A stretch of 64,000 nt of DNA from Hypericum androsaemum (GCA_963995505.1 OZ023181.1:14938221-15002220); one strand, 5' to 3'; shown: positions 42,163-53,372, counted from the stretch's first letter. Program-made: numbers and translations. Notes: a model not told the origin generated them from the letters alone.

Positions 42163-44101
42163 TGTTGAGGTACAATGTCAACATATTTTCAGGTACCCGG
42201 TGTGGTCTCAAAGTGACCGGGTGACCGGTGACCAATTTGGTCTCAAAGTGACCGGTGGGCGGTGTTGTATCAAAGTGATCACTTCTGGTTTTGAGTTGGA
42301 AAGAGATTGTTAATGGTTTCCCCTCCATTAAGTCCGATGACTGTCTTACTTGGTCGAAACCGGCGATGATAGATCATTTTGTTGTGTTGTCCTTGGTTCA
42401 CTTCGGCTTGTCCTTGGATTACAAAGTCCTTCTGTGGTTAATTGGCCGTTACTTTGGACTCGTAGGTTTGAATGAGGAGATTCTTATAGCTATAGAAAGG
42501 CGAGACATGTATTTACAACTTTGTTTTCAAGGGCCTTGCCTAATTCGGATCAGAAGTGGGTCTAAATAAAGTGCCAAATCCTGGTGTTAGCTTGCTCGAT
42601 GAGTTCTAACGGACTTTGGTAGATTGGCAATAGATTATGACTCGGACATCATATTGAGCCGATTCTTTTGGCAATGGAAATGCAAGACAATGATCTACAA
42701 CTTTGTAGTTTATGGCATCTTCAGATTCAGAGCGGAGGTAGGTCAAAGTGGGAGGATGCTTTGGTCCTCAAGGCGGGAAGCAAGAGGACACTTTGACCTA
42801 CGAGGTGGCAGCCCGGAGGACGTTTTGACCTACAAGGCGAGAGCTCAGATGGTCACTTTGACCTACAAGGCGGGAGCCCGGATTATCGCTTTGACCTTTG
42901 AAGTGGGATGTCCAGGAATAGCATTTTGGGTTTTTGGCAAAGATGGTCAACTCCGCGTTCGAAGAGCAAGCGAGGCTCAGGTTTGGAGTTCAGCGGGAAG
43001 GTGGTTTCGGTATTATAAGCGGGAAGGCGATTCTGGACTTATAGGCGGGAAGTTGATTCTGGACTTATAGGCAGGAAGGTGGTTTCAGACTTATAGGTGG
43101 GAAGGCAATTCCGGACTTACAGGCGGGAAGCCGATTCTGGACTTTATAGGCGGGAAGGTGATTTCAGACTTATAGGCGGGAAGGCAATTCCGGACTTATA
43201 TGTGGGAAGGCAATTTTGGGCTTATAGACGGGAAGCCAACTTGAACTTTATAGGCGAGAAGGTGATTTTGGGCTTATCGGCAGGAGGACGACTTCGATGG
43301 AGATCCCAGCCTGACGTATTTTGCTTCAGGTTCGAAGGCGGGAGGCATGTGGCCCATTGGGCTGCTCGGCCAGCTTTGAAGATAGAGGCGGTAGGTACCG
43401 CCTTGTGTTTGAAGGCGAGAAGAAGGTTCCATCTTAGGGGTCCAAGCAGGAAGTTGGTTTCTGGCTCGGAGGTCGTCTTAGACTTCAAGGTAGAAAGCCC
43501 ATTTAGTTTCACGGAAGGGCCAGGGCGGGAAGCCCATTAGTCCATGCAGGCGGGAAGCTTGGGCCCGTTTTTGGGTTCGCTTTGGGTCTAAAGGCGGTAA
43601 GCTGATTGGGCGATGACGGGCTTAAGATGAGTTTTTGCATAGAAAGTTCGAGAGGATCAAGTCGGCTTATATTTTTCTAAGTTAAGCTGGGATGACCGAG
43701 ATTCGGTCAAGATGTTGGGTCATAGTTGCTTGGTCGGCACGATCGGGATATTCCTATTCGAAGATGGAATTTGTTCATTTAAGGAAGACGGCTTGGATTT
43801 TTCTATTCTAAGCCGAGTTGATTTGGAAATAACATATTCGTTCGGGACGGGATTCTTGCCCGGGAAGGATGGAGATAGGTCAAGACGTGCTATATAAAGG
43901 GGGCTCGGGCAGCAGAGAAAGAGATCAACAACACAACAAGCAACAACAACAACTATCTTCCTCCCTATCTTTTTCTTACCTTAGACTTAGCTTAGCCGTA
44001 GACCGTAAATTTTTTCTCGCTCCGCTAGACCGACCTTGGGATGACCACTCCAGACCGTCTCAGGTTTTCTTAGTATTCTTGTACCTCTTTTATCCGCAAC
44101 A
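42163..44101 (+). repeat. 3' LTR of the Gypsy element
   Basis: It follows a purine-rich tract (GTGGGAGGTAT). It repeats the whole layout of the 5' LTR, including the GGCGGGAA array (about 43000-43270) and the TATA box, with many substitutions and indels. Confidence 0.85.
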
Positions 44102-44300
44102 CAAACCTGAAAGGTTTAGAGAAGAGACTAGACTTTCATTTTCTATTCATAATTTAGAAAAGTAATAGAAAAAATTAGTGAATATGGCGAATTATTATAG
44201 CAATATAAGCAAATGAAAAATATGCATTATTTGCTATATACACATATATATGTGGATACATTGAATGTTAAGCATACAGATAATAAAAACTGTTGTATTT

Positions 44301-44393
44301 TTTTAAAGGTAAATTTTACACCATAACATATGTCAGAGTTTGAACGTTTGACCTCCTAAATATTTACAGCATCTTGTGCCGTTGGTGAACTAT
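44301..44393 (-). repeat. SINE-like repeat (copy c)
   Basis: TTTTTTTAAAGGTAAATTTTACACC, then AGAGTTTGAACG (degraded B box complement), then ATTTACAGCATCTTGTGCCG. The same layout is seen in copies a, b and d. Confidence 0.4.
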
Positions 44394-44429
44394 TGTCTTA
44401 TTACACTGAGTATCTCTTTAAAGTGATTT

Positions 44430-44640
44430 TCTTTTAATTTATAAAAAATTTGGTCTCAAGTCGGGTCAAGTGTTAAAATCTAATAACTCATCTATCGTAA
44501 TAATTAATATTTTTTCCAAAACTATTTTAAAATAATAGTTTGTACTAAACTTGGTTGTTTGATAATTTTTACATCATCGCTGAATTGTCTTCAAACGGTC
44601 CGTTGAACAAAAACATCTTAATCAATTATAGCATTAGAAT
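44430..44640. repeat. Dispersed repeat, copy 2
   Basis: Matches 33125-33440 in order and spacing (CTATCGTAATAATTAA, ATAGTTTGTACTAAACTTGG, TTTTTACATCATCGC). Confidence 0.6.
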
Positions 44641-44706
44641 AACACAACAGGTCAAAAACTTGGGACTTCATTATAAAAAAAACAATTTATTGGTTTTTTT
44701 GAGACT

Positions 44707-44709
<3 letters not shown>

Positions 44710-44738
<29 letters not shown>
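44710..44738. repeat. TA dinucleotide array at the edge of pararetrovirus 2
   Basis: About 14 TA units at the 3' side of the leftward-reading viral insert. Confidence 0.9.
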
Positions 44739-44741
<3 letters not shown>

Positions 44742-44839
44742 AGGGAGAGGATTACAGTGGAAGTCTGGAGAGAGGAGCGGAGCTCTGGTGACTATGGGCA
44801 ACTATCCAACTAAAATGCCCTCTGCTTGATAACAATAAG

Positions 44840-44856
44840 GAGGGTTCTATATATGG
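44840..44856 (-). promoter_or_regulatory. Possible pararetrovirus 2 promoter TATA box
   Basis: Minus strand CCCATATATAGAACCCTCC lies downstream of the last viral gene, where caulimovirid pregenomic promoters sit. It directly follows a run of about 20 G/C that borders it. Inference only. Confidence 0.3.
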
Positions 44857-44857
44857 G

Positions 44858-45180
44858 GGGGGGGGGGGGGGGGGCGAAGTGGCGTTGAGGCAGGAGGAAT
44901 CTTTCCTGTTTGCCTGCTGTCTGCTTTGTGCTTTCGGTGGCTGGGGTCCACCTCGTGCGTTGCTTCTTCTTGTGACTGCTTTTCGGTGGCTGGGGTCCAC
45001 CTCATGCGTTGATTCGTCTTGTGACTATCTTTCGGTGGCTGGGGTCCACCTTTGTTATGGCAGGAATAAATCCTGTGAATCCATGGGAAATACGTACAAT
45101 GGTACGTATGATTTTGTTGTAGCCTTTGTGGTATGAAGTCGTTGAAGCCGTTGTGGTATGAAGTCGTTGAAGCCGTTGTG
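44858..45180. repeat. Poly-G run and short direct repeats in the viral 3' region
   Basis: A G20 run ends near 44874. TTTCGGTGGCTGGGGTCCACCT occurs three times at about 50-bp spacing (44933, 44983, 45028). GTATGAAGTCGTTGAAGCCG occurs twice near 45132. This region may be viral intergenic DNA or a later expansion. Confidence 0.7.
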
Positions 45181-45204
45181 GTGAGAAGTCTTTGGAGAGT
45201 TTGT

Positions 45205-46559
45205 TCAGGGGAGGCCGAAGAAGCCGGCTCCATCATCTTCATCGAGGGAGATGAAGGGCTCATCCTCGTCTTCTCCTTCCGTTGCGCAGGGCGATGAAGA
45301 GGCGTTGGAATGGGTCTTTGTTACTTGGCTCATTATGGCAAAGTAATCCTTCTCTGTGCTGGCTGATGCCAGCATTGCCTGGATCTTCGCCTTCTGGGCC
45401 AGAAACTGTGCGATACTGTTGTCAATGGCGGTGTGCTTTGATTTTCCGATGGCGTTGTCTTTGAACCACTTGAGAACTATCTCTGTGGTCAATTTCTCTT
45501 CCGCTCGGAAGGCGTTCCACCATTTTACCTTGAAGCGGCGGACTAACATATTGACATCAGTCCGATCGTCATAAGGGGTAAATTCATAGTGCCAGGTGCA
45601 TACCCATGGAAGGTAGAACTTGGCGCAAAATAATAACAATGGGCCAAATGGCTTTTCAATGGCCGAAGGTTGTAGCGGCCTTTGAAAAGGTTGTAGCATC
45701 CAAGAACGTCATCCGTAAGGATGGTTAAGGAACAACCATAATAACTCCACCAGGTAAGGAACCATAATGGAAGATTGAGACAATCAAATGGCTGTCTGAA
45801 ATAGAACAGCCATGTGTGAGTCATTTTAGCATTTTGGTTCAAGAAAGCATTGAACCAGGCATTTTGGTAGTCCCAGTAGCTGTATAGGGTGCTATGGGTG
45901 GTGTTTGGGGTCAGTGGTAGATGCTTTGGTTTGTGCAAGGGTTGTCCTTGTAAGGATGTCCATTGCGATGGATGTATGACTTTTGCAATTTGGCAGGTTG
46001 AATAGGCTGGGGAGGCTTTATCTGTGTTGCTATAGAAGTGCCTGACTTTGATGGAGTCAGTGTGTTCTAATATGGCAGCATAGTAGGCTTGTGTTTTGGC
46101 TATGTCTGAGGGGATAGAGTGTTGGCCAGGAGGGAAAGTTCTTGCTGCGGCAATAGTTGGGTCGTTTTGGTTGTAATCTCGTTCAACAAACACAAGAGAT
46201 TGGGTTTGGGGTTTGTGGTAATAAACAGCTCTTGGTTGGTTACGGGGAAGAGGTTGGGTTTGAGAAACGATTGTATGGCTAACGTTAGGGGAGGTCATTT
46301 GGGTGTTGGTTGTTGGGGCTTGGGAATTCTGGGAGAGGCGTTGGAAGACCTCAACAAATTCAGTCGGGTAAACTGGATTGTTTTGGAGTTCAAGTAACCA
46401 TTTTTGCACTTCAGTGCTGCTTTCGGATCCCCTGCGAAGGGCAAGGGGAAGTTCTTTATGTTCGTCATCTTCAGTAATAGCGGCCCAAGTTCGGGCTGGC
46501 TTTGAGGAGGATGAGGCAATACTTTTGGCTTTGCTCCCTTGGGAGCTTTTTGGTGGCAT
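45205..46559 (-). pseudogene. Pararetrovirus 2 second gene, function unknown, one frameshift
   Basis: It starts at the ATG at 46559, six bases after the stop of the RT-RNase H frame, the close spacing expected for a downstream viral cistron. The product starts MPPKSSQGSKAKSIASSSSK, has EVQKWLLELQNNP near residue 51, a Gln/Pro/Ser-rich middle and a conserved-looking aromatic part (NAWFNAFLNQNAKM, WLFYFRQPFDCL, LTWWSYYG). Near 45690 the frame shifts, and the reading continues at 45699-45205 (WVCTWHYEFTPYDDRTD, KVKWWNAF) with an acidic tail. I know no function; a florendovirus-type second ORF is the best guess. Confidence 0.6.
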
Positions 46560-46565
46560 AACTGG

Positions 46566-48413
46566 CTACCTATTTGTCAAAAACTCTCGCGTTAGGAAAT
46601 CAGGTAGGGAATTGCTTTCTCCTTTAATGTATTCAATGTCAAAATCAAAAATACTTAAAATAGCTTGCCAGCGAGCAAATATGTGCTTGGAGGCAATATT
46701 TTGAACATCTTTTTGAAGAATATCTTTAGCCGCTTGGGCATCTATACGTAATAAAAACTTTTGGTTTAAAAGATCACTTTGAAACTTTGTAATACATAAT
46801 ACAATGCTCAAAATTTCTTTTTTGATTGTTGGATACTTGCGCTGAGTATCATTCCAATGTGCTGAAGTGAATGATATGATATGTTCATGATCATGGGGGC
46901 GTTGTTTCAATATGCCACCGTAACCTAAATCTGAGGCATCAGTTTCAACTATCTTGAAAGCAGATGGATCAGCTAAATGTAAACAAGGAATGCTTTGAAC
47001 TTGACTTTTAATGCGTTGGATTATACTAGTATGAATATCTGTCCATGGCGTAGGGTTCTTTTTAAGCCGATCATGTAAAGGTTTTATGATGCGGTTGATG
47101 TTGGGAAAGAATTCTAAAACATAGTTTAGAGATCCAAGAAAACGTTGGAGTTGAGTTTTGTCCAAGATTTTGTTAGGAAATTTGGATGCAAAAGTAATGG
47201 AGCGTTCGATTGGGGTAATCGTCCCTTGGTGGATGTAATGACCAAGAAAACGAATTCTTGTTTGGAACAAAACGATTTTGTTTTGGGACAAAACAAGACC
47301 ATTTTTCTTTACGACATTATAAAAGGCATGTAAATGTTTGAAATGTTGTTCAATTGATTGGGAATGGATCAAAACGTCGTCAATATAGACTATGCAGAAT
47401 GATGAAAATGATGCAAATATGTCATTCATGACGTTTTGAAATTCGCTTGGGGCGTTTTTTAAACCGAATGGCATAACGTTCCATTCATACTGGCCAAAAG
47501 GAACAGTGAATGCAGTCTTATACCGATCCTTTGGATGAATCTGTATTTGCCAAAATCCCGATTTCATATCAAATTTTGAAAAGATGAAAGAGTTATGAAG
47601 GCGATTGAGTAAGTCTTTTTTGTTGGGAATTGGATACCGAATCCATTGTAAAACAGCGTTCAAAGGTTTGTAATTGATAACGAGGCGAGGAACACCTCTT
47701 TCAATTTCAGAGTTTTTAACAACATAAAATGCTGCGCAACTCCAAGGTGATTTTGATTTAGAAATCAAACCCTTGTTTTCTAAATCATTGATTTCTTTTC
47801 TACAAAATTCAACCATTTCAAAGTTCATTTGAATTGGTCGGGCTTTTGTAGGGATTTGGCATTCTGAAAATGTTGATTCATAGGGAAGTTCAATCACGTG
47901 CTTCTTGCGATCCCAGAAAGCAGTAGGCAAATCAGAACACAAATTAGTTTGAAGTTTATTTTTAAAACAATCAATTTGGTTTTGAAGAGCGAGATCTTCA
48001 AGTTGTGTTGAAATTCGTTGCAAATGAATATGATGTTTTGTGTCAATAAGATCATGTTCTTTAGAAGAAATTAATGAGTTTATGTGATGTTGTTTTAATA
48101 AGTGTAATTCTCGTGTTGTTGGTTTTTGTAAAAACGGAAAAAACAATGTTTTGGAAGTTGGTTTTTTAATTTTAAAAACAATGCCATCATGGTTAACTGT
48201 GTAAGGGGTGATTAAGTTGATAAAAGGTGTTCCAATAATGACAGTATGGTTCATATTGGAAACGAGTAAAAATGTAGTTTTGATGCAAGTGTCATTGTTT
48301 TTGATAAAAGCGTCAGTTTTCTGTGTGATCAACATTTTTGAATTGTTGGCAGCAGAAAGTTTTTCATGTGTACGATGTAGAAAGCGTTTAGGCACTAAAC
48401 CATTTTGATGCAA
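46566..48413 (-). pseudogene. Pararetrovirus 2 RT-RNase H, long uninterrupted frame
   Basis: 615 codons without a stop. The first 60 codons complete the protease fold (VIIGTPFINLI). The RT has SPWSCAAFYVV, RLVINYKPLN, YPIPNKKDL, IFSKFDMKSGFWQIQ, WNVMPFGLKNAPSEFQ and the catalytic IVYIDDVLIHS near residue 320. RNase H has IVETDASDLGYGGIL, the IKKEILSIVLCI Glu block, RIDAQAAKDIL and GESNSLPDFLT. All catalytic residues are present. A one-base shift separates it from the coat-protein frame inside the protease, and the movement protein is gone, so the unit as integrated is defective. Confidence 0.8.
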
Positions 48414-49861
48414 TTTAAATCAGCACCCGTATCAAATAAAGCAATAGTATTAAGTTGAAAATCATCAGAAAATTTGATAATAAGTTTAATGAGGTACTTT
48501 CGAGAAGTGACCTGTTTCAAAACATGTAAAAATTCATTGGAATCAGGTTGAAGCGGGAAATCATCATCTGAGTCGCTGGAGTTTGGATCGATAGGCTGTT
48601 TGGTTAAAAGGTTTTGGAGGACAGTACTTGTTTCCTGTTGCTGTAAACGTAAATCTTTGAGCTCAGTTTTAATGAGCTTGATTTCCGTTTGTAGCTCTGG
48701 AATGCTGGGAATATTAGACTTCTGAACTTGCTTCTTTTGAAGGATGCGAGTCAGATCATAAGTCTTTGGAGGGATGGTGATGGAAGTTGAAGGGCCTTCA
48801 TCAACACTGTTAAGTATTTTAGATAAATAGTCCTTGCATTTGTTGGGATCTTCGATTTCATTTGCCATGGCGAGTAAAAACTCTTGGTCTTTAGTCAAAA
48901 CACATATACTGTGTTCCGAATCAGACGAAGATGAAGAATGGATAAGTTCATCTAATTGGTCAGAGTCTTCCGAGACTGAGTCAGGGTCGGAAGAAGAATC
49001 GTTAATCAGAAGGGCGGATATTTGGGCAATAATATCAGGATCAATGTTTAAGGCATGAAGTTTTGTGTGTATGCGACAGTGCCAGGCGATGTGTCCTTTT
49101 TTGCCACACTTGTGACAAATAGTATCCTTGAAGCGGTCATCCGTTGGTGGACGATCACGTCTATAGGACTTTTTTTTGTCGTTGTCTGGAAAACGTCTTG
49201 AAAAGCATTTTTTGAGGTGAGAGTCCTTATTACGCTTGTCAGGTCGTTTGTAATAGGAAGATCTTTTATGATGAGAAGGCTTGGATGAGGAAGGGCAATT
49301 GCAATTCTTGGAATCAGGAACTCGAGAAATATCAAACTGTTGACAAAACGATCCAAGTTCTTGTTTCGTTTGCCTTAACTCACGCTTGATATTTTTCTGT
49401 AACTTTAAATCTTGACAGATTTGGAGTCCCTGTTGTTGTGTTATGCTGATGAGCTCACCATAGGTAAGTGCTGCATAGTTAATAGGGGTTCCATGGGAGG
49501 CTTTAAGAGTTCGTCTGACCTTTTCACCTAGCATGAACGTAAGACCATCAATGAGCTTTTCTTTCCAGAAAGGCTGATTTGAATCTTCGCGAAGCATTAC
49601 CCTGGTGAGGAAGGTGTTTTTATAATGCTGAAAATCACTCAACTTGTGACATTTCAAGTTGGAGAGAAGTTCGGCATTTTTATCTTTAAGGTGAGACGAA
49701 TCACCGATGAAATGAAGTGATATGGCAAAGATAAGAGATGAAACCGCATCTTGGATCGGTTCATTGTTAGGTGAAAGAACTAACGAATGGTTCTCATCAC
49801 GTTGAAGGCTTTCTAGGATTTCTTTTTGTTGAGTCTCAGTGAGGTAATATTGGTATCGCAT
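48395..49861 (-). pseudogene. Pararetrovirus 2 coat protein and protease start
   Basis: The viral part begins at the ATG at 49861. Coat-protein-like helical text (FWKEKLIDGLTFMLGEKVRR) is followed by a basic Lys/Arg/Ser-rich region and the CCHC knuckle CHKCGKKGHIAWHC at about 49113-49072. An acidic Ser/Asp-rich linker and a coiled-coil-like stretch come next, then the protease motif LFDTGADLNCI at 48440-48408, where the frame ends. The upstream 16 codons of the open frame come from the TA array and are not viral. The N-terminal movement protein is missing. Confidence 0.75.
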
Positions 49862-49874
49862 TGGTATCAGAGCC
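49861..49874 (+). promoter_or_regulatory. Primer-binding-site-like motif in opposite orientation to the virus
   Basis: TTGGTATCAGAGCC on the plus strand is the complement of the initiator tRNA-Met 3' end. Viral genes here read on the minus strand, so this motif is inverted relative to them and sits exactly at the junction with the TA array. Confidence 0.5.
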
Positions 49875-49877
49875 AAA

Positions 49878-49900
49878 ATATATATATATATATATATATA
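49878..49900. repeat. TA dinucleotide array at the 5' edge of pararetrovirus 2
   Basis: About 11 TA units, immediately next to the inverted tRNA-Met-like motif. Confidence 0.9.
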
Positions 49901-49929
49901 CTCGCGCACAATTTATAAACACGACAGAA

Positions 49930-50530
49930 GTAATTCTATGTCGGGCTCCTAACGGGGTAAGAATAATTATAGACGTTTATGGGATAAAGAAACAAGAATA
50001 TTGAGCATGTTACTTGATAGAGTTTGATTGGGACCTATAATTTATGGGCTTTTTTTTAGTTGTTGTTATCATTGTTCTAAATTATTCAGTCCGACTGATC
50101 ATATCACAAGCTTGAATTAATATTGGGTCATTTTTATACAAATACTCAGTTGACCACATGTTCAACCGGCTGGACTGTTCGATCGAGAACAAACGTTCCA
50201 AAATTTATTGTTTAAAAAAATATTTTTCTAGTTTTGTTAGATTAAAAGTGATTAAATTGATAATATTTTTAATGATATATTTTGTAATGAAATAAGAATA
50301 TTTTAGAATTATTTGAAAATTTACAAAAAAATTCTGATCGAATCGACCAAACCAAAAAACGGAAGAAGTCTCGATTACCTCATAGTTCGTTTTTAAAAAC
50401 TAATACAAACCTCCATAATATCGTCAAAAGATATCTCTAAATCCCACAGAGAGAAATATCTCTCTTTAAAAAATGTCAAAAGATAAATAGTGTTAAAGAA
50501 AAATGCCAAAAGCTGTATAGCAATAGGAGA
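49930..50530. other. Gap with a possible degraded hAT-like MITE
   Basis: 50075-50400 has CAGTCCGACTGATC and CAACCGGCTGGACTG text near its left side and AGTTCGTTTTTAAAAAC near the right. The style is like MITE family 1 (GACCGG blocks, TTTTTAAA ends), but no TSD is clear. No gene. Confidence 0.3.
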
Positions 50531-50536
50531 AGAGAC

Positions 50537-52990
50537 TTTTTTTTAGGAACCAAACACAAACTTCATAACCTTAATAAGGAGCCTCCAAGGAGACAAGTAC
50601 ATCGACATTCGGGGATAAATAGGTAACCCAATCTGATGGAAGAGAGCTTAAACTACACCTCTTGCTCAAACAATCAGCAACTCTGTTGTTTTAGCAAGAG
50701 GTATAGAGCAAAATAGAAAGAGGGAGGGCTTGGAGACTACTCTAAAGCGAGTGAACTAAAAAATCAAAATTCCAGTCCACAACAGGATCCTAGTTACAAA
50801 GAAAAGAGTATGCGACACGATAACCAGTTTCAATGATCATCCTCGAGGAAGCGTAATCACGAGTAACTATGTCCAAAGAAAGCTGGATTGCCCCAAGTTC
50901 AGCTTCGAGGGGGAAAGAAGCTGACACGGTGGCAGTCTGACCATCTATAATATGGCCTGCATAATTTTTAACAACCATATCAAAACCCGAGTAGGAGGAA
51001 GCCTTTACCCAGGACACATCACAGTTGAGCTTTGTTGCTTCCACATCCGAGGGGAGCCACAAAGCTTGTTGGTACTGAGCTGAAGGATCACTCTGCATTG
51101 ACAACCTGTTTGCCTTTAAAAATTCAAAGCCAAGAAGCCAATCTAGCAGAATTAACTAGGTCAATCTGAACACCTTCAAAAAGAAATTCCTCGCCTTCTA
51201 AATATATCAACAAATATGCATGGCAAGGATAACAAACTCTCTAGTTTCATCACAGTCAAGAAGGTTAGCATATTCTCCAGCCAATGGCCGAAGGAAACAT
51301 GAGAGAACAAATGATCTTTATACCCAAAATCACTAACAAACTACGTAGCACGAGTATGAAAGCAATCAAAAAGCATATGACATATAGATTCAGAACAAAA
51401 ATCACAAACACTACAATGGCGGGAGGGTGAGATGTGCCTCCTGTACATGCCATTAGCAACATGCAAGATATTTTTAGCGGCATGCCACATGAAATTTCGA
51501 ACATGAGGATCCACTTCTATTTTCCAAATTTTACCCCAGATACCTTGATCAAAAGCAGATGCACTAGAGCCAGCCTGGTCATTGCGAGTAACAAGAGGAA
51601 CATGGTTTTTAAGGATTTGATATAATTTTTTCACTGAGTAAAGACCAGAGGAGTTGTGTTTCCATATCCACTTGTCAGGAACATTGAAAGTACTAATTAA
51701 AACCTTCGCAATAGCTTGTTTCTTTAGGTCAGAGAAGATGTTGTCAATCAAATCTAATTTCCAACATATAGATTTATAAAAGTGACATCTGAGACCTTTG
51801 TCAAATCCCAGTCCAGAGGAGGACCCGAACTAATCTTACCACTCGGGAAGGAGGAATGCACGGGTCCTCCCAAATCCTCGCATTAACACCATTACCAACT
51901 CTGAGGAATAGACCATCAACAAGAGCGTTTCTCCCTTCAATGATGCTGGGCATATCCAAGAAGGTCTGTTACCTTTATTTGCATTCATGAGATCACCATT
52001 ATAAAAATACAGACCCTTAAAAATCCTAAAACAAAGGGAGTTAGGGTTAGAGATGAGCCTCCAAGCTTGTTTAGCAAGCAAAGCAATATTGAAAATATTA
52101 AAATCTCAAAACCCCAAACCACCCTTCATCTTAGACTCAGAGAGTTTCTCCCAACTAATCCAATGGACTTTCCTAACCTCTATATCCCCAAGCCACCAAA
52201 ACTTAGCAAAAAGGCTATTTAATTTATTACAAAAGGTCTTAGGGAAGAGCATACACTGCATCATGTAGCACTGGATGGAGGAGAGAACTGATTTGATCAG
52301 AATCTTCCTACCAGCCATGTTGAATAGTTTTTGCTTCCAGCTCATAGTCTTTGACTTAATCATGTCAAAGTTGAAACTAAGAGCTTCAACTTTAGACCTT
52401 CCCCAAAAGGAGGAAAGGCCCAAGTACTTATCAGAGGACGACATAGGGTGCATATCCTGAATATTCAAAATCATCAGTTTGTTAGCATCAGATTCATTTT
52501 TCAAAAAACATACACTGGATTTATGAAAATTTAGCTCCTGTCCTGAGGCAGCCATAAAATAATTCAGAATTTACTTAAACGCCCTCGCTTCATTAGTAGA
52601 GGCTTTTCCAAAAAGCAAAGTGTCGTTTGCAAACAAAATGTGAGAAACAGGAGGGCAATGGGAATTGAACTTGAAGCAGTGAATAAACCCCGATTGTTGG
52701 AAATGCTTGAGGCAGTGCGCAAGGGCATCTCAGACAAACAAGAAGAGATAGTGGATAGAGGGTCTCCCTGTCTGATACCATGAGAAGATTGAAACCAGTC
52801 AAGCGGTTGCCCATTGAATAAAATACTATAAGAAGTGAAGTGAACACAACTCATTATACAAACAACCCACTTGCACGGGAAACCAAGTTTTAAAATAACA
52901 TTCTCGTGGCAGACACGAAGATCTTCAGAAAATCGAAGTAAGCAGAGACCAAATTAACATAAATCACGGTCAACCTCTACTACACACTTG
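50537..52990 (-). mobile_element. LINE B, 5'-truncated and decayed
   Basis: Minus-strand order: RT pieces (HGIRQGDPLS near 52770; HILFANDTLLFGKA near 52640, where LINEs have FADD), then YLGLSSFWGRSK, MSWKQKLFNMAGRKILIKSV and MQCMLFPKTFCNKLN, GLGF, the CWxAW-like LAKQAWRLI, the zf-RVT region (WGKIWKIEVDPHVRNFMWHA near 51540, CSVCDFCSESICHMLFDC) and a C-terminal RNase H-like part (LNCDVSWVKAS, EAELGAIQLSL near 50890). The poly-A end is the T tract at 50537. Many stops and shifts. The endonuclease half is missing. Confidence 0.8.
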
Positions 52991-53011
52991 CTCTTCGAGA
53001 GAGACAAAATT

Positions 53012-53270
53012 TGTGATACCCCGTAAATGATATGATCTATTTAAAAATTCTTAAGTGATTTGATTGGTACTATCCATACCAACAAGGTGCACTTTCTTTT
53101 CCGGCACACATATTGAGAAAACTCTAAGGTTAACTTATGCATGACCAGGGGTAGACTTAGGATGGGTCTCCTGAAAAGTTTTTTGGGATGCGTGTGAGTG
53201 AGGACAAAATACATTTGAAAAGATCCGTGTTTGTTTGTGGAGACAGTCAATCGAATCACGGGGCGTTACA
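53012..53270 (+). repeat. LTR with primer site, remnant of a Gypsy-type element
   Basis: 259 bp starting TGTGATACCCCG and ending CGGGGCGTTACA, the inverted terminal motif of many plant Gypsy LTRs, directly followed by TTTGGTATCAGA (tRNA-Met site). A second, partial copy of its first 100 bp is at 53373-53480, so the element had a very short interior or has collapsed. Confidence 0.65.
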
Positions 53271-53372
53271 TTTGGTATCAGAAAAAAATGATTCTGTGAT
53301 TTTTCTCTCTTCTGTGTTATGTGTGCCGCGATGAGGACATCGCGTATTTAAGGAGGAATGAATATGATTCTC

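Larger units (their letters stand above)
37624..44101 (+). mobile_element. Non-autonomous Ty3/Gypsy-type LTR retrotransposon
   Basis: LTRs of 1912 bp (37624-39535) and 1939 bp (42163-44101) enclose a 2.6-kb interior. The 5-bp duplication CAAAC (37619-37623 and 44102-44106) flanks it exactly. LTRs begin TGTT and end AACA. The interior has a broken gag-like region and a protease-like region but no RT, RNase H or integrase, so it depends on another element. The LTRs differ at many sites, so the insertion is not recent. Assigned to Gypsy from the protease-region motifs and the GGCATGCTCGGTGGGAC text after the 5' LTR. Confidence 0.85.
44739..49877 (-). mobile_element. Endogenous pararetrovirus 2 (Caulimoviridae)
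   Basis: Minus-strand order: coat protein with zinc knuckle and protease start (49861-48395), rest of protease plus RT and RNase H (48413-46566), then a second gene of unknown function (46559-45205), then a leader-like region to 44740. There is no integrase or LTR. The movement-protein region is missing. TA arrays lie at both ends. The RT type differs from pararetrovirus 1, so a second lineage is present, probably near the florendovirus/tungrovirus group. Long open frames suggest a younger integration than element 1. Confidence 0.85.

Noticed and set aside
45282..45574. Plus-strand frames within the second pararetrovirus
   Set aside because: Shadows of the minus-strand viral gene.
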